64,000 bases of DNA from Echria macrotheca (Eukaryota; Ascomycota; Sordariomycetes; Sordariales; Schizotheciaceae). The notes beneath the pieces were generated by a model. It ran no database searches and was not told the origin of the DNA. It was given only the letters and a program-made list of their open reading frames with translations. The stretch covers positions 372,001 to 436,000 of the forward strand of contig MU839844.1 of NCBI GenBank assembly GCA_030411725.1, written 5' to 3'. Of this stretch, positions 42,219 to 53,207 are shown piece after piece. The position numbers and the translations under genes were made by a program. Position 1 is the first letter of the stretch. Each line of letters begins with the position of its first letter.

Positions 42219-43230
42219 ATGTCTCTCGGAGCGCTCACGGCGACCTTCTCCCCTCCGGCGTCGTGCACCGAGTCCTTCGGCCATGCCTACCTCCTGGGTA
42301 CCCAGTTCGCCCCGACGTACTATGGGCCCGCCACCACCGATGGCTGTTTCCCACGCAACTATATCGCGGCCCGGGACGCCTACTACTCTCCCGGCGTGTG
42401 CCCCGCGGCTTACACTTCAGCATGCTCGTCGACGAACGTGATAGGGAGTCTGACGGAGACTGCCATTACCTGCTGTCCAACGTTTGTTAGTCTAGCCTGG
42501 ACTATGTGGCGAGTACTAACCGGACGACAGAGGTTTCGACTGTAATACTCAGTTGGAGTTCTCATGGGAGACGACGCTGCTGTGTAGCTCGTCGTACGCT
42601 CTTACCACGACACAGACGATACCGGTGACTTTCCTCGGGACCAGAGGGTCGATAGTTAGGATAAGCACCGATACGGCAGCGACGGCGGGCGGTATGAATG
42701 CGTTTGGGTATCAGGTGCGCTTTCAGTCGACCGATTTCCAGCCGGTAAGTCTCTGCTTCTTATTGTCTGCTGTCGCCGATCAACAAACTGACTGCTTTCT
42801 GTAGACGGAAACTTCTACGAGCAGTACGAACAGTGCCAGCGCGGGCAGCCAGACTTCCAGTGCAGGTGGTAGCGGTGGTCCGACTACCGGGCCAGCGAGT
42901 GGTGGTCTGAGTTCTGGAGCAGCTGCGGGTATTGGCGTCGGGGCGACCGCCGCCGTGATCCTCCTCGGTGCCGGTATCGCTCTCTTTATCTACAGGAAAC
43001 GGAAACGAGCGAAACTCGAGCGCCAATCAGCACTTGGGAACGGCGGGACATACCCGCCAAATGCATACGAGACTCAGGAGAACAAGGATTACCCGGTGCA
43101 AACTCACAGTGGCTACCTTGGAACCGGGCAGTACCCGCATATGAACAACAGCCCGAGTCCGACCGAGTTGAGCGGGCCGGTGGCGTACAGCAGGCCGGTG
43201 GCCGAGTTGAGCGAGGCGCCGTACCGATGA
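42219..43230 (+). CDS. Single-pass cell-surface protein, sensor-like
   Basis: Exons 42219-42481, 42531-42744 and 42805-43230 give 300 aa. The extracellular part is Cys-rich (CTESFGHAYLLG, CCPT, FDCNTQLEFSW), followed by a Ser/Thr/Gly-rich stalk (SAGSQTSSAGGSGGPTTGPA), one transmembrane helix (GIGVGATAAVILLGAGIALFIY), a basic stop-transfer RKRKRAK, and a cytosolic tail of about 75 aa rich in Pro and Tyr. No cleavable signal peptide is obvious at the ATG used, so the start or export route is open. The layout matches fungal wall-stress or signalling membrane proteins whose ligands are unknown. Intron junctions are clean (donors GTTTGT and GTAAGT). Confidence 0.78.
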
Positions 43231-43997
43231 GCGGACGTTGTACGTGATGGATACCCTTTCTGTAGACTAGTTATTATATAATCGACCTTGGACGGAATGT
43301 TCAATGACAAGGTATTTCGAAATACTCTGGGCGATACCGTGGCGATGGCTTTGGCTGTGATGGTGAGGGAATGGAAGGAGCGAAAATTTTCGGGCTGCTG
43401 GCGAGTGTGTTGTATGGGGTCGTTCCTTCCGCTTTTGCAACTACTTCTGACGCCTGTGGCTTGTCCTCTTTTCTTCGCCGACGTCCACGGCCATGTCGAC
43501 CTCGAATCCAGACTGCGACCTCTGCCGACCCCTCCAGCTCTCCAAGATCCTCGAAAACCTCGATTTCTCCAGGGGCGACGACATCGACGATGCCCCGAAC
43601 CCTTCGATCTGGTGTTTCACACGGTCCTAGACGGGGATGATGCGTTCGGCAAGATCAAGGGCGGACGGTTGACAATCTCTATTCGTGTGTACGATATCGG
43701 GCCGGTGACGCCATTACGACACAACACCGTGGCTTGGATGCGTACCTATGTACGAAGAACGAGGACTTGTCCAGCACCACGCACCGGAGAGCAAATTCTA
43801 TTGCGTAGGCGTATACACCACGCCCCCGTTCAACAGCGAGATATCTGACCTACTGAAGCGGAAATATACAGCCAGACGATCGCACAGGGCAACCGAAGCG
43901 TTGTAACTCTCAGCTACCGGTGTGCTTCGACAACATACCTTCCATGTAAACATCAGCCCAAACAGATGCCATTCAACAATCAAGCAACACCCTCGAA
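43231..43997. other. Gap with a possible small ORF
   Basis: 767 bp between convergent stop codons. An ATG at 43493 opens a 45-codon ORF with CDLCRPLQLSKILENLDF, which recalls the Cys-pair leader of HET-type proteins, ending at TAG 43628-43630. Downstream sequence does not continue it clearly. I regard it as a possible gene fragment only. Confidence 0.35.
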
Positions 43998-44984
43998 TCA
44001 CTCCAGCACGAAAGAAACGCCATCCTCTGGCTGCACCATCTTTGGCTTCCCCAACTCCTCACCACCGTTTTCAGCCCTCTCCTTCTGAAGCGCATCTTCC
44101 AACCTCCCTTCCACATCCCTCGTGCCTAGCAGCCACGACACAATCCCGCCATACTTCAGGACCCGGTTATGTGTTATAACCCAACACCTCGGCCGTAGGA
44201 GCCTTTCTACCGCCAACCCACCCGCCGGTCCGAGAGTAGTGCTGAACCCCAGCGCGTAGTTTTGCTTGAGCGAGGTCAGCAATGCCGCGACTTCAATTCC
44301 ATTTCCCAGCTCCCGAGCGAACGCCTTGACGGCGGGACCGTCAGCTTTCATTCCGTGCGGGGCGTAGAAGATAGCCTCGCGCGTTGCTTGAGGGTCGAGG
44401 GAATATACGATTGCGAGGGCGAAATTGAGTGAGGAATGCCCCGGAATGCGAAGGAGGGAGATCCAGCTTGGCAGCGGATCGACGGGTGAGAATTTGGGAG
44501 ACGACGGATCGATATCCCGAATCTCGGTGATGGAGACGAACCGCTTCCAGGACCGGACGGCTGCGGCACTCTCGGGGACCGCAAACACCGGAATGCGCGG
44601 GTCGAAGGTGTCGAGGGTAGGCTTGTGGGTGTGGTCAGCCAGGTCGTGGCTGATAAAGATGGCATCTACTAGCGGGCCATCTTCCCGCGTGGTCCCAGGG
44701 TTTGCGACTGCTTCGATCTCGGCGACGAGACTCTCGACGGCTGTGCCCGAGGGCACGGACGGAGTAAAGGGCCGGTGGATATGAACAAACCGGGAAAAGA
44801 AGAGAACTGCATCGCCAACGAGCCATGGGTCCAGAACGGCGTGGAAGTATGTCTTGGAGCCGGTGGCGCGCTCGCTGGACGGCCTCGGGAGGGATATCAG
44901 CCACGAATTGTCACCGTTCAACAGCGTCAGAACGGGCCGCAGGACGGTCTGCCCCTGCAGCGCTTGCGTACGTGTCTTTGCCAT
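43998..44984 (-). CDS. Metallo-beta-lactamase-fold protein
   Basis: A single exon of 328 aa. The N-terminal strands (NGDNSWLISLP; AVLDPWLVGDA) and the metal-site region AIFISHDLADHTHKPTL resemble UlaG-like metallo-beta-lactamase-fold proteins, which carry HxHxDH. Here the first position reads Ser-His-Asp with a later Asp-His, so the motif is degenerate and one metal ligand may differ. A later IPGHSS and a C-terminal WVITHNRVLK, containing a further His, complete the fold. Family members in fungi are mostly uncharacterised hydrolases. No signal peptide. The next gene (phytochrome) is divergent, 1.6 kb away. Confidence 0.75.
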   Translation of the reverse strand: MAKTRTQALQGQTVLRPVLTLLNGDNSWLISLPRPSSERATGSKTYFHAVLDPWLVGDAVLFFSRFVHIHRPFTPSVPSGTAVESLVAEIEAVANPGTTREDGPLVDAIFISHDLADHTHKPTLDTFDPRIPVFAVPESAAAVRSWKRFVSITEIRDIDPSSPKFSPVDPLPSWISLLRIPGHSSLNFALAIVYSLDPQATREAIFYAPHGMKADGPAVKAFARELGNGIEVAALLTSLKQNYALGFSTTLGPAGGLAVERLLRPRCWVITHNRVLKYGGIVSWLLGTRDVEGRLEDALQKERAENGGEELGKPKMVQPEDGVSFVLE

Positions 44985-46630
44985 TTTTCAGTCAGCCAAG
45001 TGGCCGTGGAAAGAAAGGCAACACCGCGGGGAGCCTGGCCATGGTTATAGTTGTGCGATTCGGTTGTCTGTAGGATTCAAGCCCAAGCACGGTTCCGCCT
45101 TGCTGACAGATGCCAAGGTAGCAAGCGGCCGCCGAAGGATGATCGACAGAAAACCGATTGGAGGGATACCTAGGCGGACAGGATGGAGGATTGGAGTGTA
45201 CAAGGCTTACTACACCCAGGTAGGTAAGCCGATATCTCCGCACCTATAATACACCGTGCCGGGAATTGTCGACTAACTTTCTGGTCGCACCTCTTTTCTG
45301 AGCCGTTATATACAAAGGAACTGGGATGTGGTCTTGGTCGCCTGCGTACAACATAACCCCCAAAGTAATAAGGAGCAAGGGTACCTTGGCAAGCTTGGTA
45401 ACGCGATCAAGATTCAAACAGAACCAGACCAGTTCTCTAGCCCGTCTTCGTGGTCCAGATCCACTATTCACGACGCCGGGGTGACACAGGCGCCGTTCTG
45501 GGTCAATAAGGATTCAAATTTCAAACTGCACCATCAGACGCTGACGGATACCGTTCTAACCGCTCACACTTCCCAGGGTACTCCTCCCGCAATCCCACCA
45601 TTTTTAGCGACAAAAGGGTCTTCGGCCGATTAGGTCCCCAAGGCTGGCTCCTGATTCGCTTCCGTTGGGTCGGGCTCTCCCTGGACGTGATGAGACTTGT
45701 GGCTTCGGTGGAATGCGTTCCATCACATGCCGTCACAGCTCGATCGAGAAGAACCCACAGAAAAGAACGGCGGATGGCTGTTCGCTTTGGGCCATCAGGT
45801 GATTGTTGCACAGAAGGCCTAGGCAATTTCGCAGAGCGGGTTGGGTGATTCAGCGAAGTCGCGCTTTGTTTCGACTCGTGGTCGGCGGGTGTCTAGACCA
45901 TGGTCCAGACGGGCAGGGAAAAGTCATTCGCCTTCGATACGTTCTTTTGACTTTCCCATGCATTCGTCTGTTTTTGCCCATCTTCCACAGAGACTCGCAG
46001 TCTCGCCAGTCCCACACCAGCCGATTCTCATCGAGCAGCCGGATAGGTCATGTCTGGGTTGGCCGGCTGCTGTGATCAGGAAGTTGAAGATTGCAGGTGT
46101 CACGGAACCAGCTGATTGGTTTGTCCTGCCAGATCTCTGGCAGGGCGGTCTAGAGTCGCCCCAGGATCAACCCCGGTCGTCGAATTGTTCGGCTCCGTCG
46201 AGCACACATCGAGCATCGGATGTGTGTCGAGAGCACGGTGCCGATAGGGCAGATAGACGCTTCCCGGTGGCTGTCGGCTGTGCTGGCGACCATCTCCGTG
46301 CAGGCGCCGTCCCGCGGAGTTGTGCCACGCCGCCGCGGACCAATGCCTCGCCTGGTCCCCTCGATCCCCAGTCTAACCCCCCCTCACCATTATCGTCGGC
46401 CGGTCTGCTGTCTTTTCTTCTCTTATGAGCCCCGGCTGCAATCCGTCGGACTACGTGTTTCCTGTCTTTCCTCACAGTCAGCCTGGCCGTCTTGCCCGCT
46501 CCTTGTTTGCGGGTCGACTGGCCCCAGGTATTCATTCTTCTTGTCTGCATCGACATAGTTTCAACTTGGACTTCATACTGTCTGTCCAGAATCAGGTCCC
46601 TGTCAGCCACGCTAGTAAAGCAAACGCGCC
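44985..46630. promoter_or_regulatory. Divergent intergenic region upstream of the phytochrome gene
   Basis: About 1.65 kb. It should contain the promoter and leader of the phytochrome gene (pyrimidine-rich from about 46380) and the promoter of the MBL-fold gene. Paired TAGG/CCTA motifs lie near 45168-45228. No supported ORF. Confidence 0.5.
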
Positions 46631-49600
46631 ATGGCCGAGCCAATCGAACGCGTCTTCCCCATCCGCCTGTCGATCCTCGAAAACTCGCCGTTCCTGCGAA
46701 ATGCTAGCGGTATGCACCTGTCCCGTCGTTTGGATCTGCACTGACACCCTCAGGGTCCGGCGCCGAGCTGTCGCTCGTCCGCATCGTAGAGGAGCCGCCC
46801 GGGACGGAAGATGCCGCGCCCGAAGCGGCCCCCACCCCGGCGGCCGATGCCGAGCCCTCGGGCGAACTGTACCAAGTCCCGCCCACGCCGGAGATCGTCA
46901 TGACAGACGATTCTGGAAGCACACCCAGCTCTGAGTCTTCAGGCCCGTTGCTCACGGACCGGTTCGAGTACGCTACGCTCAACGACGGCAGCCACGGTGT
47001 GATCCAGGGCACCCGGCGAGCGTTCACGCGGTGCGAGGACGAGCTCATCCACATCCCAGGCGCCGTGCAGTCGTATGGCATGCTGGTAGCCCTCAAGCGG
47101 CATGCCGAAGGCGTATTTGTACCCCGTATCGTCAGCGAGAACAGCTACGACATCTGCCGCTATCACCCGCAAGAGATCTTTGGCTTCGACAGTTTCAACC
47201 ATGTCATGCCCATTTTCCAGCGGCCGTTGTTCAACTCGCAGCTGCGCAGCGTGCGTTCGCTGTATGACCGGAAGGACAGAGAGCAAGAGCCGGTGGTGTT
47301 TGCGTTCTCCTACTTCGACCCCGAGGGCCGGCTCATCCCGTGCTGGTGTGCGGCCCATTATATCGGCGGCGACGTCGATCTCTACGTCTGCGAGTTCGAG
47401 CTGCAAGACTACTCGATGCATCCCCACTTCACCCCCCAGGCGCCCGATGTTCCTAGCAAAGGACCGATCGACACGCTGGGCAGCGACCATATGGACATCG
47501 CTACCGTTTCCAGCCTGCACTCACGCAGCCAGCCGGTGCTGATGCCCGACATATTGCATCCGAGCATAGACCCGGACACGACACCTGTCGAGATCGTCAG
47601 CATCGCGACCAAGATCCAGAAGCAATTCTCGGACGCCGGCGGCGTTCAAGAGCTGCTGGACGCCATTGTCGGCGTCGTTAGAGAACTCACCAATTTCAAC
47701 CGCGTCATGGTCTACAAATTCGACAAGGACTTCAACGGAAGCGTGGTCGCCGAGCTGATGGATCCCAAGGCCAGCCGCGACGTGTATCGCGGCCTGCATT
47801 TTCCCTCAACCGACATCCCGCCGCAGGCACGCCAGCTGTACATGCTCAACAAGGTGCGCGTGCTGTTCGACCGCACACAGCAGACTGCCCGCCTGATCGG
47901 CAAGAGCGCGGCCGACATTGGCGTACCATTGGACCTCACGCACGCCTACCTCCGGGCCATGTCGCCAGTTCACCTCAAATATCTGGCCAACATGGAAGTG
48001 CGCTCGTCCATGTCCATGTCGCTAGACTCCGAGGGCAAGCTGTGGGGGCTGATTGTGTGCCACTCGTACGGGCCGACGGCGACGAGGGTCCCGTTTACTG
48101 TGCGTGAGCTGTGCTATTTCGTCGGTGTCGCGGCATCGACATGTCTCGAGAAACTGCTCAACGCCGACAAGCTGCAAGCGCGGCGCATCATCGACACGCT
48201 GCGCTACACCAAGAACCCGAACGAGTGCATCACGGCGTCGTCGGAGGAGCTGCTGACGCTGTTCGATGCCGACTGTGGCTTTCTTGTCATCGACGGCGAA
48301 GCGCGGACCATCGGCCGGCTGGCATCCTACACAGAAGCCGTGACGATGCTGCGGTACCTGTTCTTCCGCCGGCCCGACACTATCCTGTTTTCCAGCGATC
48401 TAAGCCACGACTACAAGGATATTCACTATCCCGGCGGCTTCAAGTCGATCGCCGGCGCGCTGTACATCCCGCTATCCGGAACGACCGACGACTGTGTCTT
48501 ATTCTTCCGTCGTAATCAACTCCGCGAGGTGCACTGGGCCGGCAAACCATCGCTCGAGGGCAAGGTCGGTACGCTGGAGCCGCGAAACAGCTTCCGCAAG
48601 TGGACCGAGATTGTGGATGGGACGAGCCGGAGCTGGACGCCGGAACAAGGTGAGAGCCCCTGTTGTCATTTCTCGTTCCACTGACTAACACGTTGAAGCC
48701 AATATCGCAGCCATGGCGCAGCTCGTCTACGGCAGCTTCATTCGCGTCTGGCGCGAGAAGGAAGCCGCGGTCAAGGAGACGCGGCTGAAGCGTCTGCTGC
48801 TGCACGATGCCTCGCATCAGGGTGAGTTTGCTGCCGTCGTTTTGATAGCCAGCTGACCTGAGGTGAAGTTCGCACGCCGCTCAACGCCGTCATCAACTAT
48901 CTGGAAATCGCACTGGAGAAGCCGATCGAGGAGAGCACCAAAGAGGCGCTCACCATGTCGTACTCGGCCTCCAAGTCGCTGATCTATGTCATTGACGACC
49001 TGCTCAACCTGACAGGCAGCACGTCGGGCTCGATCCCGCTGCTGTGCGACCCCTTCGACGTGTCCAGCTGTCTAGAGCAGACGCTCGACCCGCTGAAACG
49101 GCTCGCTCGCGAAAAGGGTATTGAGATCGCCGCGCGCGCAGTCACCCCGTTTGTCCGTTTTCTCCGCGGTGACGCCCCGAATCTCCAGCGGGCTATATCC
49201 ATCCTAGTCGCCAACGCCATCGAGCACACGACCAACGGCCACGTCGTGGTCGAATGGGGCGAACTCACCCGCCTCCCTAACACGTCAACCATGCGCGTTT
49301 CGGTGTCAGATTCCGGTCCCGGGCTGACGGAGCGTGAGCTAGACGACATGTTCCAGGACTTTGAGCAGGTGCCCGATGAGGACCCTGCATCTGAAGAATC
49401 CTCGGCAAACCGGGGAGATGCGATCAAGGTCGGGGTCGGACTAGCCTTCGTCGCGCGCTACGTCAAGCAGCGCAACGGGCAGCTCAAGGTATGCTCTATC
49501 AAGGACAAGGGATCCACGTTTGCCATCGAGGTTCCGTTCCTGATTGCCTCGCGCGGCGCGACCCCGTCTTCGCCATCGACCCTTGCCGCCCGGCGTGATG

Positions 49601-50794
49601 CTTCGCCCCTTCCGACTCTACCAATGCCGGATCGTCCGCCCATGATCCCGTCGGCTTCGTCTGTTCCCACGGCGCCCGCTACCGCCCCCGCGGAGCCGCC
49701 GTCGTCGTCCCGTGCAAAAGAGGTATCCCCGCCCATCGTGGCGTCGACGCCGAGGTTGTCGCCCATGATAGGCTCCATCTCGACGCCCAGCACGTCGAGC
49801 TTCACGATCATCGTGGCAGACGACAACTACATCAACGTGCAGATCCTCAGCAAGCGTCTGACCAAGATGGGCCATCGCGTGCTGGTTGGTCGCGACGGGC
49901 AGGAGTGTTTCAATGTGTTTGTTGCGAACCAGGCGACTGTTGACTTTGTGCTGATGGATCTCAACGTATGTTTTCCGAACCTGCTTCCGAAGCATACTGA
50001 TTTGTGGACAGATGCCGGTAGTAGATGGCTGGGCCTCAGCCATGATGATCCGCGCCCAGGAACGCATGCGTCCCACCCCCTCGCGGGCGGTCCAGTCTTG
50101 CGGGCACACGCCCATCTTTGCGGTTAGTGGGATGCTCCGCCGCGGGGATGAGCGGCGATATGTGGACGCCGGCTTTGACGGGTGGATGCCCAAGCCGATC
50201 AATATGAGGCAGCTGGCCATGTGTCTTGTGGGAGCCTGGGACCGGTGCGCCCAGGGATGTGCGGCGTATAATGAGACGTATTTCGAGCTGGGCGGGTGGT
50301 TTCCATATGACCAGATCGACGAGGCTGCTGCTTCCTCCGCTGCCGCCTCTAGGGCTGCCACCCAGCCGCCCACGCCGGCGCCGGATTCTGGTCCGGGTCC
50401 CGGTACGGTTCCGGGTCCGGGAGTGAAACCGGCGGCTGGAGGGGGAGGCGGCGCTCAGGAGGCGGAGGCGTACCCGCCGCTGCCGGTGACGCCCGCCGTG
50501 GATAACGGTCAGGCTTTTACTCCCGGTATCACACCGGGGATTCAGCAGAGGGGGTATTATACTCCTTCGGTGTCGAGCATGCCGCCGTCGGTGGCGTGCG
50601 AGGCAGCTCGAGATGAGGGGAGCGGGTATTTCTTTCGGTCTCTTGATGCGCAGATTGCCTCGTCCCAGGAGGAATCGTTGCCTAGTGGGACGCCTACTTC
50701 GAGGGGAGATGAGACGCCGAAGAAGGAGCTGGGAGAGATCCCGACTACGCCGGATTGTCATCCACCTATTGCTAGTCCGTGGAGGGTGGATTAG
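46631..50794 (+). CDS. Fungal phytochrome, hybrid histidine kinase
   Basis: Five exons: 46631-46709, 46754-48649, 48699-48821, 48869-49965 and 50012-50794, giving 1325 aa. Order: variable leader; N-terminal PAS with the bilin-binding Cys (about residue 120, FTRCEDELIHIPGAVQSYG); GAF with PSTDIP (377-382) and SPVHLKYL; PHY with the tongue motif EPRNSFRKW; HisKA with His about 698 (SHQVRTPLN); HATPase with AISILVANAIEHT, DSGPGL and VGLAFV; a Ser/Pro linker; and a receiver with VADDN, Asp about 1063 (VLMDLNMP) and MPKPIN. It ends in a Gly/Pro-rich tail. It should bind a linear tetrapyrrole, sense red/far-red light and feed the HOG-type phosphorelay. All key residues are present. Confidence 0.96.
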
Positions 50795-53207
50795 CCTCTA
50801 CATGCTGAGTAAGGGTAGGAGCCGAAGACGTCGGGACGCGAGCTGTTGTCTGGTCGAGGGTTGAATACACGACGAAAGGGGTAGGGGAGTAGTATTCTTG
50901 CAATCGCTGCTGAGGCGGATAGTAGAACGGCTTTGTATACGTCTGTTGGGAGAGGCGCAGTTTATCACGAGTTGATCATGTATTCCTGTAGTTAGATACG
51001 AACAGTGTATCGTTTTGATGGGGATCGATCGGACTGTGCGTGTGTGATGGGCTACGGTGAGGTGGGGTAGATCAGAGGGAGGGATCATGTCCACCAATCC
51101 TACAAAGCCGTTTTCCGTTCTTTTGGTATCTATCCGTACAACTTGGCATGGCCCCGGGTCAAAGTGCTGTTATGCCGACACGGAAGCATGTATCTACTGT
51201 AAGCTCAAGAGTCAAAGCCGCAGATCCAGTCATCTCCACCCCTAACAAGCTTTGAATCCACGGCTCAGTTGACATAATCCAAACCCGTACTCGTTGCTCC
51301 TAGACCCCAGGACAGGCTACAGGGTACGCAGAAGGTACTTTTCGTTTACCGCCTCGTCACAAACCTTAATAGCGCAGTCCAATACGACGCTGGACACGAC
51401 CCCTACATTCCATAGGCGAGAATGACCATTACAGAAAACTATGCGATGCGCGCATACCGTCTCGATGCCCCTCACCCACGTCTACCTCCTGAAGATAACC
51501 CAAGTCGCTGCACGAGTACCTGGTCCAGGAGTCACCCCCCCTTCCCTCTCCCTCCTCTCCAGTCCACCCTCCTCTCAGTCCTTCCAACTAGATATCCGAT
51601 CCCAAACAGTTCATATCCCAACAGAGCTTCCAAATCAAACATCCCATTCCCCAGTACGAACCACCCCAACCCAAAGTCAAACGCAACAAGCAGACAGCCA
51701 CGTGCAGCCACTCCAGCACCAAAACTTCCTTCAGAATCCAAAATATCCATTCTACCATCAGAACTTTGAAAAAGACACCACCAGCAGGCCCAGGCCGAGA
51801 TCCCGACCCAGCATACTTACCTTAGGTATATATCTCCGACCTCCCTTCACCAAACCTCCGAGATCCCCCCGCCCCCTCCCCTCCACGCAGATCAAAGTCA
51901 AAAAACAAATCTCACGTACCACACGCACGCATCGTCACACAACGCATATGCATGACCTGCCAGCACATCGCTACATGGATGGCTACATGACTACCTACCT
52001 ACATGGTGCGGTACCACCGAATCACCGCCTCCCTTACATTCAACACACAAAAGGTCACAGCAAAGATACGATGAACTAAGCTGGGAGGGGAAATATCGTG
52101 TTCGTTCTATCCAGATCTCCTGAGGACCCAACAAAAATCAATTGTCAAAGCAAGGTACGGTTTAGAGGTCAGAGGGAGCATATACACCATAGACCATAAA
52201 CCACGGTTGGATCCCAATCAACGTCATCAAAACTCCATGTCTCAATAAAAAAAAGAAACCAATTGTGTGGAATCACGTAGTAAATACAGAGATCCTCCGA
52301 GCCACCAAAGAAGAACCCCCCAACCAAAAACCAAAAAAAACCAGCTTCGACGACCGCTGAGAGAGACGATAGAATAATATCAAACACAACACTCAACACA
52401 GCAACACACAGCAGCAGCAGCAACACCACTCAACCCAGCCTAAATCCACTGGAGACGACCCACCCTCCAGTCGAATCCAGCACCTGAAGAACTTCTCTCA
52501 CCCCAGTCAAACTTTGCTCTCTCTCGCCACTCGTAATCTGTAAAGTTGCATAAATCGGGTTTCTTCAGACTCGTGACGTTCCATGTCCAGTCGTTTTCCC
52601 TTGTCCCACCCCACTCCCGTGCGCGCTATCACCCGGTCTAAAACCACCAAAAACAACTTTTCTCCTGCCACAAGGCAGAAACGCAACGATAAAAAAAAAC
52701 TGGCCCCAACATGGCGGCCGTGATATTAGGGCGGATCCAAGGGCATTCAGTCCGAAAACCGATGCCATGCAAGCGAAGCCAACCAGACACCGCATCCAGC
52801 TCGAACCACCCCCCTGAACCCCCTGAAGCCAAAACAAACGCAACGGGATCCGGTGTTGCCCAGAGCCCTGAATCAGGGAAGGAGCCATCGTAAACAAGGT
52901 CGGCAATACAAGCCAGTACCGAAAAGCTTGTGGTCGAAAAGCCTAGAAATGCGAGAGACTAAGCGGGATGTTGAAGCCGTCGGTCCCGTGACGATCGATG
53001 TATAATGTGACCGGGTACAGAGTCGCCCGGCCCAGGACCATGAAGAAATACCGGATAATGCGCACCAAAAAATACCAGAAAACGCCGTGATTTATGCCCG
53101 ATGAAATTACCCCACTGACTCCGCCGTACCTGGCTTCACTGCCGACTTCGCTGACTCTAGGCTCGCCACGGAAGGGTTACCTATTCCGCCGAGAATAGGG
53201 GGGCATC
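50795..53207. other. Convergent 3' region with a long G-poor tract
   Basis: 2.4 kb between the stop codons of the phytochrome and the Som1-type gene. From about 51490 to 52440 the plus strand is strikingly poor in G and rich in C and A, with poly-A runs and a short CAG run near 52409. No supported gene. Confidence 0.55.

Noticed and set aside
43371..43640. 89-aa ORF with signal-like N-terminus
   Set aside because: The sequence after the first 30 residues is Arg/Ser/Pro-rich and overlaps another weak frame; no intron or motif supports it.
52169..52429. Hydrophobic 86-aa ORF on the minus strand
   Set aside because: Leu/Val/Phe-rich product arises from the G/T-rich complement of a low-complexity tract, not from selection for a membrane protein.
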